Part shown: in pieces, positions 45,491 through 54,097 of the stretch
Position numbering within the stretch: the stretch's first letter is position 1
How the letters are laid out: each line of letters starts with the position of its first letter
Source: Erysipelotrichales bacterium
GTDB lineage: Bacteria; Bacillota_I; Bacilli_A; Erysipelotrichales; Erysipelotrichaceae
NCBI GenBank assembly: GCA_910576855.1
Contig: CAJTJP010000002.1
Span: 1 to 64,000, forward strand
DNA: 64,000 nucleotides
Reading direction: 5' to 3'
Translations under genes and position numbers: made by a program
Notes under the pieces: model-generated
Database searches by the model: none
Told to the model about the DNA's origin: nothing
Seen by the model: only the letters and a program-made list of their open reading frames with translations

Positions 45491-45672
45491 ACCCCCAATC
45501 TGTAAAGTGTGAAGTTTTTTAAGGCGACTTCACAGCCGATTTTTGCTAGAAAACCATGCCAGAAGCCTTATGTTTCCTATGTTTTTGTCTATTGTCTATT
45601 TGCAAACGTACCCCTCTGTTAGATACCGAGGGGTTTTACCTGCTGGCGTGGCTTACGCCACACCAGCAACGG
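45491..45672. other. Probable oriT region
   Basis: The gap between orf20 and orf21 is where Tn916 has its origin of transfer. It holds ACTTCACA and TGTGAAGT arms at 45508-45534, a CCCCTC/GAGGGG hairpin (about 45610-45632) and a hairpin GCTGGCGTGGC/GCCACACCAGC (about 45638-45665). Confidence 0.65.
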
Positions 45673-47124
45673 CTAGTCCGTGCCGTCGCCTTTCGCTTCG
45701 CACGTCGCCGTCCCGTCCTGCCTTGCTTGTGCAAGAGAGCCGATAGTCTGCAAAAAATCATGTCCTTTGGGGACTAAAGGCGTGTAAAATTCGCTTATCA
45801 CGCTTGTTCCCACATCACAATAGCCACGCCCCTTGATACGCTTCTGAAAAAACTGCTTTTTCACATCTGAACCGAACAGCATACCGTAACCTAATTCGCT
45901 GATACGCCCAAGTCCCACACGGAAATTGAAGTTATCTCTGATACCGTCCGAGAAATACTTTGCGTCTGGACGCTGGCAGGCGACAATAAGGAAATAACCT
46001 GCTTGTCGCCCTAACATAACGATTTTCTTTAACTGGCTAAGTAAGCTCACGCTTTCTTTCGTCCCCAGCATTTCAAAAAATGCCACATATTCATCAAAGA
46101 TAAGAAAGCAGGGTGGCAGTCCCAGATAGGCGTAGTTTTCGCCCGTCTTATAGTTCGGGTGTCGCTTCATTTCCTCACTTCGCTGTACCATGCCCTCATA
46201 AAAGGCATTGACGCAATCTATCATTTCTTCTTTGGTGTGATACACATTTCCCATAACTGTTCCCAAGTCCGCAAGGTCAGCGTTCTTCGGGTCTAAGATA
46301 TAAAGGACAGCGTTGGTATGCAGTAAGGCTTCAATGAGCGTCAGCAGAAAATAGGTTTTACCGCCACCAGTCCCACCAGCAATCAGAGCGTGGGGAAGTG
46401 CGTCATATTCCCAGACAAGATTTTTCATCAGTCTAAGACAGCCGTTTTCTGCCCGTACTTCATCAATGGTAATGCGGTTCGCTATCATATCATAAAGCAG
46501 GGTGTATTCAATATAGCCGTCATGCAGGGTCTTGTCGGTCAGCTCACAATACAAGCCACTTTCCAATTTATCCTCTAACCGTAAAAGCTGGTCTTGATAT
46601 TTTCCTAATGTGATTTCACAGCGGATATGAAGCAGTCCCTTTTCCATTTGATAATAAATCTTTGGAAACCAGACGATTTTTTCCCTTGATCTGCTTTGCA
46701 GGTCAGTAAAAAAAACGCTGTCTTGTACGGTATCGGCTTCATACCACTTATTTTCCAGTATCATTCGTGCCAGCTTTTGACGGTGCAGGAGCTTCTTGAA
46801 ACTGTCGTAACAGAAGCGGTAATACAGAAAAGCGACCAATGCACAAACACCAGTCGCTATCCCTATGGTTATGAAGTTGTATGGGGAAAGTGTCAGCCCA
46901 TTATCAAATAAGCTGAAATGCTCCCAATCGGTACGCATGAGCTGTTTGCTATTCAGTAGCAGGAGAACCGCCACAAATACAAACAGAAGCGTTCCTATGG
47001 AAAAATGATAGACAAGGTGCTTGTCGCTGGCTCTGATACGGTGTCCTTTAATTCTAAATATTGAAATAACATTTACCCCCTTTGCTTTCATTTTCAAAAA
47101 ATATTTAATAGCCTTAAGTATCAT
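45673..47124 (-). CDS. FtsK/SpoIIIE-type coupling protein (Tn916 Orf21, TcpA)
   Basis: The 483 residues have two membrane helices (about 42-60 and 85-105) and a P-loop ATPase with Walker A AGGTGGGKTYFLL near residue 250 and Walker B FLIFDEYVAF. It brings the nicked DNA to the channel. The start is uncertain: ATG at 47124 and 47091 both lack a good ribosome site, and AAGGGGG lies just after the second, so the natural N-terminus may have been altered when the sieB-like gene was inserted upstream. Confidence 0.9.
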   Translation of the reverse strand: MILKAIKYFLKMKAKGVNVISIFRIKGHRIRASDKHLVYHFSIGTLLFVFVAVLLLLNSKQLMRTDWEHFSLFDNGLTLSPYNFITIGIATGVCALVAFLYYRFCYDSFKKLLHRQKLARMILENKWYEADTVQDSVFFTDLQSRSREKIVWFPKIYYQMEKGLLHIRCEITLGKYQDQLLRLEDKLESGLYCELTDKTLHDGYIEYTLLYDMIANRITIDEVRAENGCLRLMKNLVWEYDALPHALIAGGTGGGKTYFLLTLIEALLHTNAVLYILDPKNADLADLGTVMGNVYHTKEEMIDCVNAFYEGMVQRSEEMKRHPNYKTGENYAYLGLPPCFLIFDEYVAFFEMLGTKESVSLLSQLKKIVMLGRQAGYFLIVACQRPDAKYFSDGIRDNFNFRVGLGRISELGYGMLFGSDVKKQFFQKRIKGRGYCDVGTSVISEFYTPLVPKGHDFLQTIGSLAQARQDGTATCEAKGDGTD

Positions 47125-47168
47125 AATTTGGTATAATCAAACCATATCTTTTCGATAGGAGTGAAAGA

Positions 47169-47762
47169 ATGAAATTTGATTTTAACCTTGCAGATTTCTT
47201 TAAGTTGCCAACCAAAATAATGTTTGCCCTTGCTCTTGCATCTGGTATGGTTCTATTTCTTCCAGATAATATAGTTGCCAAAATGTATATGGTTGATTTC
47301 AGAAATAAATACGGCTTTACCATAGGCTTACTATTTTTAACGTCTTTTTCTATACTTGCTGTTACGCTCATTATAGGTATTTATAAATATTTCAGTCATA
47401 AACGTTCTATGAAAAAATTTAAAGCAACTGCTAAAGAAAGATTGCAAAAATTAGATAACTACCAAAAAGCTATTGTATATGGGTTGTACATGGAAGATAA
47501 TCATACTTCTGAATTACCATTCCATGACGGAGCTGTAAAATGGCTTAAACAAAACATGATAATTATTGAAACTACAAATCAATATCTTGTTTCAGATTTA
47601 AACAATGCTGTATTTCCTTATATGTTGCAACCGTGGGCTGTTGAGGAATTACAAAATGATAGTGAATTACTCGCCACTTTCCATACAGCATATATCCAAA
47701 TAGACACCAAATATAAAGCTCAAAGTCAATATAACGACCCTTACTCTAATTTTCCATATTAA
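47169..47762 (+). CDS. SieB-like superinfection exclusion protein
   Basis: The 197-residue protein begins MKFDFNLADFFKLPTKIMFAL, has two membrane helices (about 17-33 and 48-72) and a cytosolic C-terminal domain (YQKAIVYGLYMEDNHTSELP, then GAVKWLKQNMIIIE and FPYMLQPWAVEEL). This is the pattern of the SieB family, known from lambdoid prophages where it aborts growth of superinfecting phage. It has a GGAG ribosome site and its own orientation, opposite to the transfer genes. Finding it between orf21 and orf22 is unusual. Confidence 0.82.
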   Translation: MKFDFNLADFFKLPTKIMFALALASGMVLFLPDNIVAKMYMVDFRNKYGFTIGLLFLTSFSILAVTLIIGIYKYFSHKRSMKKFKATAKERLQKLDNYQKAIVYGLYMEDNHTSELPFHDGAVKWLKQNMIIIETTNQYLVSDLNNAVFPYMLQPWAVEELQNDSELLATFHTAYIQIDTKYKAQSQYNDPYSNFPY

Positions 47763-47789
47763 GTAATTAAAGGATAGTGTGAATATTCA

Positions 47790-48167
47790 TTATCCTTTTT
47801 TTATTAATTGCTGGTTCTGTGGACTGCCTGCGTTCTGGTTTCCTTTATTCTTCAACACAATATCCTCTGCCTTTACATACCAGTCTACATCTGCACCCGT
47901 ATAGGTTTTTCTTGATACTGTATCGGCTACTGGATTGACAAGCTCCACAACTGCATTGTACGGAAATTCCCTTAACGGTACTTCTGGCGGTACAGACACG
48001 GGGATAATTCCACCATGCAGACTGCACTTCAAATCATAGATACGCTTTTTAAGCTGGGTACTCGGTGTCCCGTCCTCATTTTGCAAGAACACATCACGCA
48101 CCGCTGTAAACTTTAATTCTCCAAATGTTTTCTCTTTGTCAATAACAAACCCGTTTGATAATCTCAT
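47790..48167 (-). CDS. YdcP/DUF961 family protein (Tn916 Orf22)
   Basis: The 125 residues show FGELKFTAVRDVF and RIYDLKCSLHGGIIPVSVP, as in the YdcP family found near the left end of Tn916/ICEBs1-like elements. In ICEBs1-like elements such proteins support element replication with HelP-type factors. It is paired with a related gene upstream. Confidence 0.86.
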   Translation of the reverse strand: MRLSNGFVIDKEKTFGELKFTAVRDVFLQNEDGTPSTQLKKRIYDLKCSLHGGIIPVSVPPEVPLREFPYNAVVELVNPVADTVSRKTYTGADVDWYVKAEDIVLKNKGNQNAGSPQNQQLIKKG

Positions 48168-48182
48168 AAATGCTTCACTCCT

Positions 48183-48509
48183 TTACTTTTCTTCAACTGC
48201 CACAATATCATCAGCAACTAACACATAATCGGTATGTCCCATATCCCCGATTGCGTAACCTCTGCCGTATAATTTCGGATTGACAAGTTTTACTTTCTGC
48301 TCATACTTGAACTTCTTTTCGCCAGCTTGCACGGGAATTTCCACCACAACATTTTCGCCTTTCTGTACGTCGGAATAAAGGTTATAGCTTCGTCTGGTTA
48401 AGACCCTGCGGTTATTTTTATCTTTTTCAAAGACTGGCTCGCTTTCGCCTGCAAATTCAAGAGTTCCAAAAGACTGTGCCATATCTGGCACGACATATTT
48501 CATTTCCAT
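48183..48509 (-). CDS. YdcP/DUF961 family protein (Tn916 Orf23)
   Basis: A 108-residue relative of the next gene: FGTLEFAGESEPVF, RRSYNLYSDVQKGENVVVEIP, VKLVNPKLYGRGYAIGDM. Fifteen bases separate the two genes. The pair is typical of Tn916. Confidence 0.86.
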   Translation of the reverse strand: MEMKYVVPDMAQSFGTLEFAGESEPVFEKDKNNRRVLTRRSYNLYSDVQKGENVVVEIPVQAGEKKFKYEQKVKLVNPKLYGRGYAIGDMGHTDYVLVADDIVAVEEK

Positions 48510-48530
48510 ATTGTTTTACCTCGTTTCTTT

Positions 48531-48731
48531 CTATTTTTGATAAATTGATAGTGATTTCTTATTCTGGCGGTTCGGGAAGTACCAGCAATCCCACAGATAG
48601 TAAAGGGTAAAATCAATGCTTACGCACCCTTGACTATCCGTGTTCTTGCAGGTTGTTGGCAGACAAGCCAGAATAAGCAAAAGTCTGCCGTTTGACAGCT
48701 TTGGCGGAGAGCGTGAATTTCCTTTTCTCAT
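48531..48731 (-). CDS. Possible small protein, 66 residues
   Basis: A Cys/Trp-containing short frame (LLLILACLPTTCKNTDSQ, LYYLWDCWYFPNRQNK) between the adhesin and orf23. The position is like small open frames reported near orf24 in similar elements, but no ribosome site is obvious. It is uncertain. Confidence 0.35.
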   Translation of the reverse strand: MRKGNSRSPPKLSNGRLLLILACLPTTCKNTDSQGCVSIDFTLYYLWDCWYFPNRQNKKSLSIYQK

Positions 48732-48743
48732 ACCGTTACCGCC

Positions 48744-51700
48744 TTATGATTTCTTCATTTTACGGCGTTTGTAGAAGAAGATACCTGCCAGCCCAGCACC
48801 AGAAGTCATAAGAAGTGCAAGCAGTCCGTAAAGGTTGGTGTTATCGCCCGTTTTGGGACTGTCGCTCGGTCTGCTAGGCTTTTCTGGTGTCTGCGGTGTT
48901 TCGGGTTTCTCTGGTTCTTCTGGGACTTCTGGTTTTTCCTTAAAGGTAATCGTCTGTCCCTCGTCCTCAATGTCCTTATGCTCGATAACTTTCTTCGGCT
49001 CGTCTGGATTGCTTAAATCGTATAATTCCTCAAAAGTTACAAGCTGTTTGCCGTCAAGGGAAGTAGCGTCAAAGGTAAAGGCAACTTCCACTTTCATAGT
49101 TTCGCTGTCTGCGGTAAAGGTATAATCACTTTCCGCACGTTTTCCATTGATAAGAAGCTCTGCATTTTCTTCTTTCAACATCTGCCAGCCCACAAGTTTG
49201 TATTGTGTACCGACTTCTAAGCCCTCTAAAGTTACGGTATCAATGATTGTTACCTCTTTTCCAGCTTCAAGCTCTTTGTTACCGTCTTTGTCGGTAGCAG
49301 TCGTATGTATCTTGATAATACGCTCTGTGATAAGTACCGTCTGCCCGTCGTCCTCAATGTCTTTATGCTCCGCAACTTTTACGGATTCGTCTGGATTGCT
49401 TAAATCATACAATTCTTCAAAGGTAACAAGGTTCTTGCCACCTAAAGCAGATGCATTGAATGTATAGGAAATTTCCACTTTCATTTCTTCCTCGTCAGCG
49501 ACAAAGGTATAATCATTTTCTACACGTTTCCCGTCAATGATAAGCTCGGCATTTTCTTCTTTTAACATCTGCCAGCCTTTGAGCTGATACTTTGTACCTT
49601 TTTTAAGCCCGTCTAATTTGACTGTATCAACGATTGTTACCTCTTTTCCTGCAAGGATAGTCTTTTCGCCGTCTTTGCTGGTCGCTGTGGTATGGATAGA
49701 GATTTCTTTTTCGTATTCATCAGTCAAAGTCCCTAAGTCAATCACAAGGTTATTTCTTGATACCACGATTTCAAAAGGTGGGATAAGTTCAAAACCTTTG
49801 TTGCTGTCAGAGCGTAATTCTTCAATGATGTAAGTATCATAAGGCAACGCACCTTTGCTGTCGTCTGGTTCAGAAGTTCCAAACCACACACCGTCCTCGC
49901 TGGTCTTGCCTGCGTTGGTATTGTGCTTATGGGAAGCCCAGTCAGCAGAAGTGGAGAATTGCCCGTTATCATCAGTTACCACAACATGACTTTCGCCCGT
50001 CGTCTTGCTTGTGATCCTAAAGGGAATATCAGCAAGACGCTTATGTGTGCCTGCACCGATTTTCACGCCCTCAATATCTCCACGCTTAATCTGATTGTAG
50101 ATAGAATGGGCTTCGTCGGTTAAGTCCACGATTTTTCCATTTTCTGTGATTGTAAAATCAATCGGTTTTGCACCGTCAGTTAAGTAACCGTCGGGAGCTT
50201 CACTTTCAACGATACGGAAATTTCCATAAGGTAAGAGGTCAGCAGAAGTAGAAGCGACACCCTCAATATCGGTATGGATTGTCTTTACCACTTCATTTTT
50301 CTTGTATAGCTTGCCCTCAACCAATACCGTATTATCATTTAAGGAAATAATGTCAAAAGCAGTATCTTTCAAAGTGGCACTTCCTTGTGGTTTGGTATTG
50401 CCCGTTTCTAAATCTCGTTTCTGAATTTTTACACCGCCACGGATAACCTTGTCTGATACAGAAAACTGGTTACTTCCAGATAGTACGGCAAGGTCGCCGT
50501 CCTCGGTAATCTGTGTTACATATAAGCCCTTAATCTGTTCGGACTTATCGCCAGTCTGCATATATGCACCGTCTAACAAGTAGCCATTTGGAGCTTTCGT
50601 TTCCTCTACGGTTAGTGTTCCTAAAGGAAGAACGGCTTTACCGTCCTGCATATAGAAACTGTCGCCAGATACCTTGTATGCGTCCGCTAATTTTGTGATG
50701 TAGTGGGTTGTCCCGTCGCTGTCAGTTTCAGCGATTGTCTTTGTAACCCATGTACGAGTAGCTTCGGCAGGGAGATTGTCTTTGTTATAGAAGCCAGCAT
50801 AATACTTCCATGTAAATTCCGCACCTGCTAGAGAAGCGTTCCCCTGCGGATTGTCTTTCTGTGTTTCCATGTCAATCTTGAAAAGCTCAATCAAAGTGTC
50901 CGTTACTTTTGGCGTATCTGATACTTTTAAGGTTGCTGTTTCGCCAGCTTTGATTGTCAATGGATAGACAGTTTTATCCACTTTATATCCTGCTGGTGCG
51001 GATAATTCCTTGATATAGACTGTGCCAGCCGTTACCTCTATAACATCTGTATTTCCATTTTCATCAGTCGTAAGGGTGGCAAGCTGTTTTGTGCAGTCCT
51101 TATCAGAAAAGACACCGTATGTTGCACCAGCGATTGAGTAATTCCCGTTACCGTCTGTAATGCTGGTATTACTGGAAACCTTTTGCAGTTTTGCATTTCC
51201 AACATTTAATTTCGCCCAGAATTGCCCCAATTCCTGCCCCTCGCCAGAGTAGATATAACCGCCACATTCATAGCGTCCTTTATTTTCTTTGACAAAGGCT
51301 TTTGCACCAGCGAAAACCTCGTCCTGCGTAGCCTTTGGAATTTCATCATAAGAAGCTCGCACGTTATCACATTGCCAGCCGAGATGTACGCTCAATCTCT
51401 GCCAGACTACAAGCTGTCTTAAAAGGTAGGCGTGATTTTTGCTTATTCCGCTGTGGCTGTCTGTGTACTGTTTTACATATTCGATAGATAAGGCAACGTC
51501 GCTTATCTGGTCGGCACTCATACGGGTACTTGCGTCAGCTCTGGTCTTATAACCATTCTTAAAGTCTGTGTTAATGTCAATACAGTAAGCGTCCTCGCCC
51601 TCTACGGTCAAATGTCCCTCATTAAAGGTAGAACCAATCGAACCGTCATTCATTACTTTTTCAACAATACCGACACGCTCTGCACTTTCCGTCCAGTATT

Positions 51701-51797
51701 GCTTACTTTCTGCATGAACGGGTGTTGTCGGCAAAGCAGTAACGACAGTCGCAAGAGCTAAGAAGCCCGTACACAATCGTTTTAAAATCTTTTTCAT
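48744..51797 (-). CDS. Sortase-anchored adhesin with thioester domain and VaFE/Cna-B repeats
   Basis: The 1017 residues have a signal peptide (KKILKRLCTGFLALATVV), then a thioester domain (Cys in AYCIDIN, Gln in LLRQLVVWQ, about 30-185). Four SpaA/Cna-B-like domains follow (for example LIELFKIDMETQ, GVKIQKRDLETGN), then two long VaFE repeats (each with IHTTA, KDG and VTIVDTV segments). It ends in a Pro/Glu stalk, SPKTGD, a hydrophobic helix and KRRKMKKS. Known thioester adhesins bind host proteins covalently. The start at 51797 is fixed by AAAGGAGC. The gene is the last before the element's left end and probably aids attachment or mating-pair contact. Confidence 0.92.
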   Translation of the reverse strand: MKKILKRLCTGFLALATVVTALPTTPVHAESKQYWTESAERVGIVEKVMNDGSIGSTFNEGHLTVEGEDAYCIDINTDFKNGYKTRADASTRMSADQISDVALSIEYVKQYTDSHSGISKNHAYLLRQLVVWQRLSVHLGWQCDNVRASYDEIPKATQDEVFAGAKAFVKENKGRYECGGYIYSGEGQELGQFWAKLNVGNAKLQKVSSNTSITDGNGNYSIAGATYGVFSDKDCTKQLATLTTDENGNTDVIEVTAGTVYIKELSAPAGYKVDKTVYPLTIKAGETATLKVSDTPKVTDTLIELFKIDMETQKDNPQGNASLAGAEFTWKYYAGFYNKDNLPAEATRTWVTKTIAETDSDGTTHYITKLADAYKVSGDSFYMQDGKAVLPLGTLTVEETKAPNGYLLDGAYMQTGDKSEQIKGLYVTQITEDGDLAVLSGSNQFSVSDKVIRGGVKIQKRDLETGNTKPQGSATLKDTAFDIISLNDNTVLVEGKLYKKNEVVKTIHTDIEGVASTSADLLPYGNFRIVESEAPDGYLTDGAKPIDFTITENGKIVDLTDEAHSIYNQIKRGDIEGVKIGAGTHKRLADIPFRITSKTTGESHVVVTDDNGQFSTSADWASHKHNTNAGKTSEDGVWFGTSEPDDSKGALPYDTYIIEELRSDSNKGFELIPPFEIVVSRNNLVIDLGTLTDEYEKEISIHTTATSKDGEKTILAGKEVTIVDTVKLDGLKKGTKYQLKGWQMLKEENAELIIDGKRVENDYTFVADEEEMKVEISYTFNASALGGKNLVTFEELYDLSNPDESVKVAEHKDIEDDGQTVLITERIIKIHTTATDKDGNKELEAGKEVTIIDTVTLEGLEVGTQYKLVGWQMLKEENAELLINGKRAESDYTFTADSETMKVEVAFTFDATSLDGKQLVTFEELYDLSNPDEPKKVIEHKDIEDEGQTITFKEKPEVPEEPEKPETPQTPEKPSRPSDSPKTGDNTNLYGLLALLMTSGAGLAGIFFYKRRKMKKS

Positions 51798-52419
51798 AAA
51801 TCTAATGCTCCTTTCATTTTGGGTAATAAAATAGCCGTCCAATAAGAACGGCTGGAAATAGAAAAGGAACGTCATGTTAGGCGTTCCATAGTCTATGAAA
51901 TATTCAATTTTTTCTTGTTTCAATACTGATGTGTTTTGTCATAAGTACGCATATCTGGGTTAATCTCACATATCAAAGCTCAATCCGCAGTAGTAAATTA
52001 GTAGTATTTCAATAGTTCAAAACCCTTAAATATGCCTTAAAATCAATGTTTTTGTTGGATAGTTTAAGAAAATTAGATATTTAAGATAATAATTCATGTA
52101 ATGACACTAAAACGGAACTACTAAGGGAATTTTTTGATAGAGACAAGAGTAAAGTAAATGCAGCTGACTGTTATTTATAGATCACGGATTTACGCCGGTA
52201 TGTTCCCGAGGATATTTTTAGAATGCTTTCAAAAGATACATTTTAAGTGATTAGAAAATTATTTTCGCTTATTCTGCTTCTCGTTTCTCGTGAAACAATT
52301 AAAATTGTAAAAAAGACGAAAATTGAGTTTATAAAAAGCGGATCATGGATATTGAAGTCCGCCTATTAAATATACGATTAGAGATGTATCAAAAATGACC
52401 GCAATGCTTTCGGCAAAAA
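51798..52419. other. Left end of the element and junction with the chromosome
   Basis: No gene is seen. It holds the adhesin leader hairpins, the tandem motif AGTAGTAAAT / AGTAGTATTT (51989-52009), very AT-rich DNA and then host-like sequence from about 52200. The exact junction cannot be read by eye. Confidence 0.5.
51833..51887 (-). promoter_or_regulatory. Leader hairpins upstream of the adhesin gene
   Basis: On the minus strand GGAACG/CGTTCC (51866-51887) is followed by AGCCGTT/GACGGCT (51833-51853) and then TATTTTATT just before the ribosome site. The second is an attenuator-like hairpin with a T-rich tail. Confidence 0.6.
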
Positions 52420-53205
52420 TTAAATCACTCCAAAATGCCGCAGCGCAAACTCAACTCCATCATCCTCAATGCTCTTCGTCACAAAATCTGCCGCTTCCTT
52501 CACTTCATCGCAACCGTTCCCCATCGCCACTCCGATGCCGCAGTTTTTAACCAACTGCACATCATTAGCACCGTCTCCAAAGCTCATGATTTCATCCATT
52601 CGAAGTCCCCAATGCGCAGCTAAAGCCGCAATCCCGTCACTTTTATCAATTTGACCGGCATTAATTTCCAATACCGGACCATGATTCACCCAAGAAATTC
52701 CATTCAATATTTCCATTAGCTCCGCCGTATCCTGAGCGTTAGGCGCATACAACAATAGATTCAAAATATCATCATTCGCATACGGCTTGATAACCGGAGT
52801 ATTCAAATACAGCTGAAAAAAGATATCCTTATCCTTCTGCAGCGGTTTTTCAAAGAAATAATCGCCGTCAATCGTACTGTAGCGCAGCGTTCGTTGGTGC
52901 TTTTTCGCAAAAGCAATCACACGCTCAACGATTTTTTTATCGATATAATGAGCCGAAATAATCTTATTTCCCTCCATGGCAAGTGCACCGCCGTCACTTA
53001 CGATTCCCGCAAAAGGAAAACTGCGAAAAAAAGACGGTGTATTATTCAGCTCATAACGACAGCGGCTTGTTGCCACACCTACCTTGATACCGCGCTCATG
53101 CAGAGCCTTCAAGGCTGCCCTTGTCGAAGGCAGAATATCATGAATATTATGATAATACATCGTCGCATCTACATCAAAAAATACTGCTTTTATCTCATTA
53201 GTCAT
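52420..53205 (-). CDS. HAD-superfamily (Cof-type IIB) phosphatase
   Basis: The 261 residues show HAD motif I VFFDVDATM (nucleophile Asp), motif II VATSR, motif III Lys near the C-terminal half and motif IV SFGDGANDVQLVKNCGIGVAMGNG. The C2B cap is typical of Cof-type sugar-phosphate or flavin-phosphate phosphatases. The substrate cannot be told. GC and codon use return here to host style. Confidence 0.9.
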   Translation of the reverse strand: MTNEIKAVFFDVDATMYYHNIHDILPSTRAALKALHERGIKVGVATSRCRYELNNTPSFFRSFPFAGIVSDGGALAMEGNKIISAHYIDKKIVERVIAFAKKHQRTLRYSTIDGDYFFEKPLQKDKDIFFQLYLNTPVIKPYANDDILNLLLYAPNAQDTAELMEILNGISWVNHGPVLEINAGQIDKSDGIAALAAHWGLRMDEIMSFGDGANDVQLVKNCGIGVAMGNGCDEVKEAADFVTKSIEDDGVEFALRHFGVI

Positions 53206-53324
53206 ATCCTATACCTCGTTATTTACAACGCATATAGTTTAACACAAAACATACTGAAAGAAAATGCCTGCTGCCCCAAAAGCCCTTCCTTCCGTACATC
53301 CATATGTCTTTTCCCCTCGTCTCA

Positions 53325-53786
53325 TCAACGATTGGCAATCATATACTTATGAAGTGAATGATAAATCATTTGATAATCATCCTTCATTATATCGATTTCT
53401 TTGCGCATCGTTTCCGATAACGTAAAGTGCCGATCATCGAAATCCCGAATAGCCTTTAAACCCATTTCAATCGCCTTTACGGCTTCCTCTACGACTTGAA
53501 TATCACCGACAACGACCATATTCTTGATCATCGACATCATATCGGTAATCGTACCCATAAAGCCCGATGTATCCACAGGTTCACCACCGATCATCGTAAT
53601 ATGCTTCGTCAGCATGTCCTCATGATTTTTCAACAGCTCTAAATAACGATGAAATTCCAGTCTAAGCTTCTCGTCAACGACTTTTTCTCTTAAATCCTCA
53701 AACACAAATGCTCCCATATGTGTCCCCTTCAACAGCTGATTCAATTCCTGAATCAAATCCGCTCTCAAATCCATTTTCGCATCCAT
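53325..53786 (-). CDS. Ferritin-like four-helix protein (DUF2383 type)
   Basis: The 153 residues are entirely helical: LIQELNQLLKGTHMGAFVFED, FHRYLELLKNHEDML, ERHF-like DDRHFTLSE, which fits the DUF2383/ferritin-like bundle. Scattered Glu and His may bind metal. A good GGAGG ribosome site precedes ATG at 53786. It may act in stress protection; function not established. Confidence 0.7.
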   Translation of the reverse strand: MDAKMDLRADLIQELNQLLKGTHMGAFVFEDLREKVVDEKLRLEFHRYLELLKNHEDMLTKHITMIGGEPVDTSGFMGTITDMMSMIKNMVVVGDIQVVEEAVKAIEMGLKAIRDFDDRHFTLSETMRKEIDIMKDDYQMIYHSLHKYMIANR

Positions 53787-53854
53787 AATAAATCCTCCTT
53801 TAGGTAATACCTCGAAAACACAATCAATAACAGTATGGTCTTTTTCGCATTTCC

Positions 53855-54097
53855 TTATTCTGCGGCTGAGATTTTTTCAATAAACCATCCGGAATATTCA
53901 TAAAATAAATATCGATATTGATTTTGAACTCTGATCGTATAACGAATTCCAAACCCACCGCTTTTCAGGGAAGCAGCCTTTTGTTTAGAAATGACCTTAT
54001 CGATCGGATACTTCACCATATTGTCCCAGACGATAAATAACGGAATCAATTCTCCTTCCTTGGTATGCAGAACCACAACCGCAACCTTTTGCTTCAT
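53855..54097 (-). CDS. Small hypothetical protein coupled to the polymerase gene
   Basis: The 80-residue protein (KQKVAVVVLHTKEGELIPLF, then GGFGIRYTIRVQNQYRYLF) starts inside the stop of the polymerase gene (ATGA), so both are on one transcript. The strand pattern resembles a small beta-barrel. No family is recognised. A helper of the polymerase, as YolD-like proteins are for UvrX, is a guess. Confidence 0.65.
   Translation of the reverse strand: MKQKVAVVVLHTKEGELIPLFIVWDNMVKYPIDKVISKQKAASLKSGGFGIRYTIRVQNQYRYLFYEYSGWFIEKISAAE

Larger units (their letters stand above)
29220..52150 (-). mobile_element. Tn916-family integrative conjugative element without tet(M); ends approximate
   Basis: Gene content and order match Tn916 from int and xis through orf8, orf7, orf9 and orf13-orf23. 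Inserted genes are two HxlR/flavoenzyme pairs, a second ardA, lspA, a sieB-like gene and a surface adhesin. Exact ends cannot be fixed by eye: I found no target duplication. AGTAGTAAAT occurs near both ends (29263-29272 and 51989-51998) and may be integrase arm sites. A damaged integrase and a frameshifted orf7 make self-transfer doubtful. Conjugation genes look intact. Confidence 0.88.
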
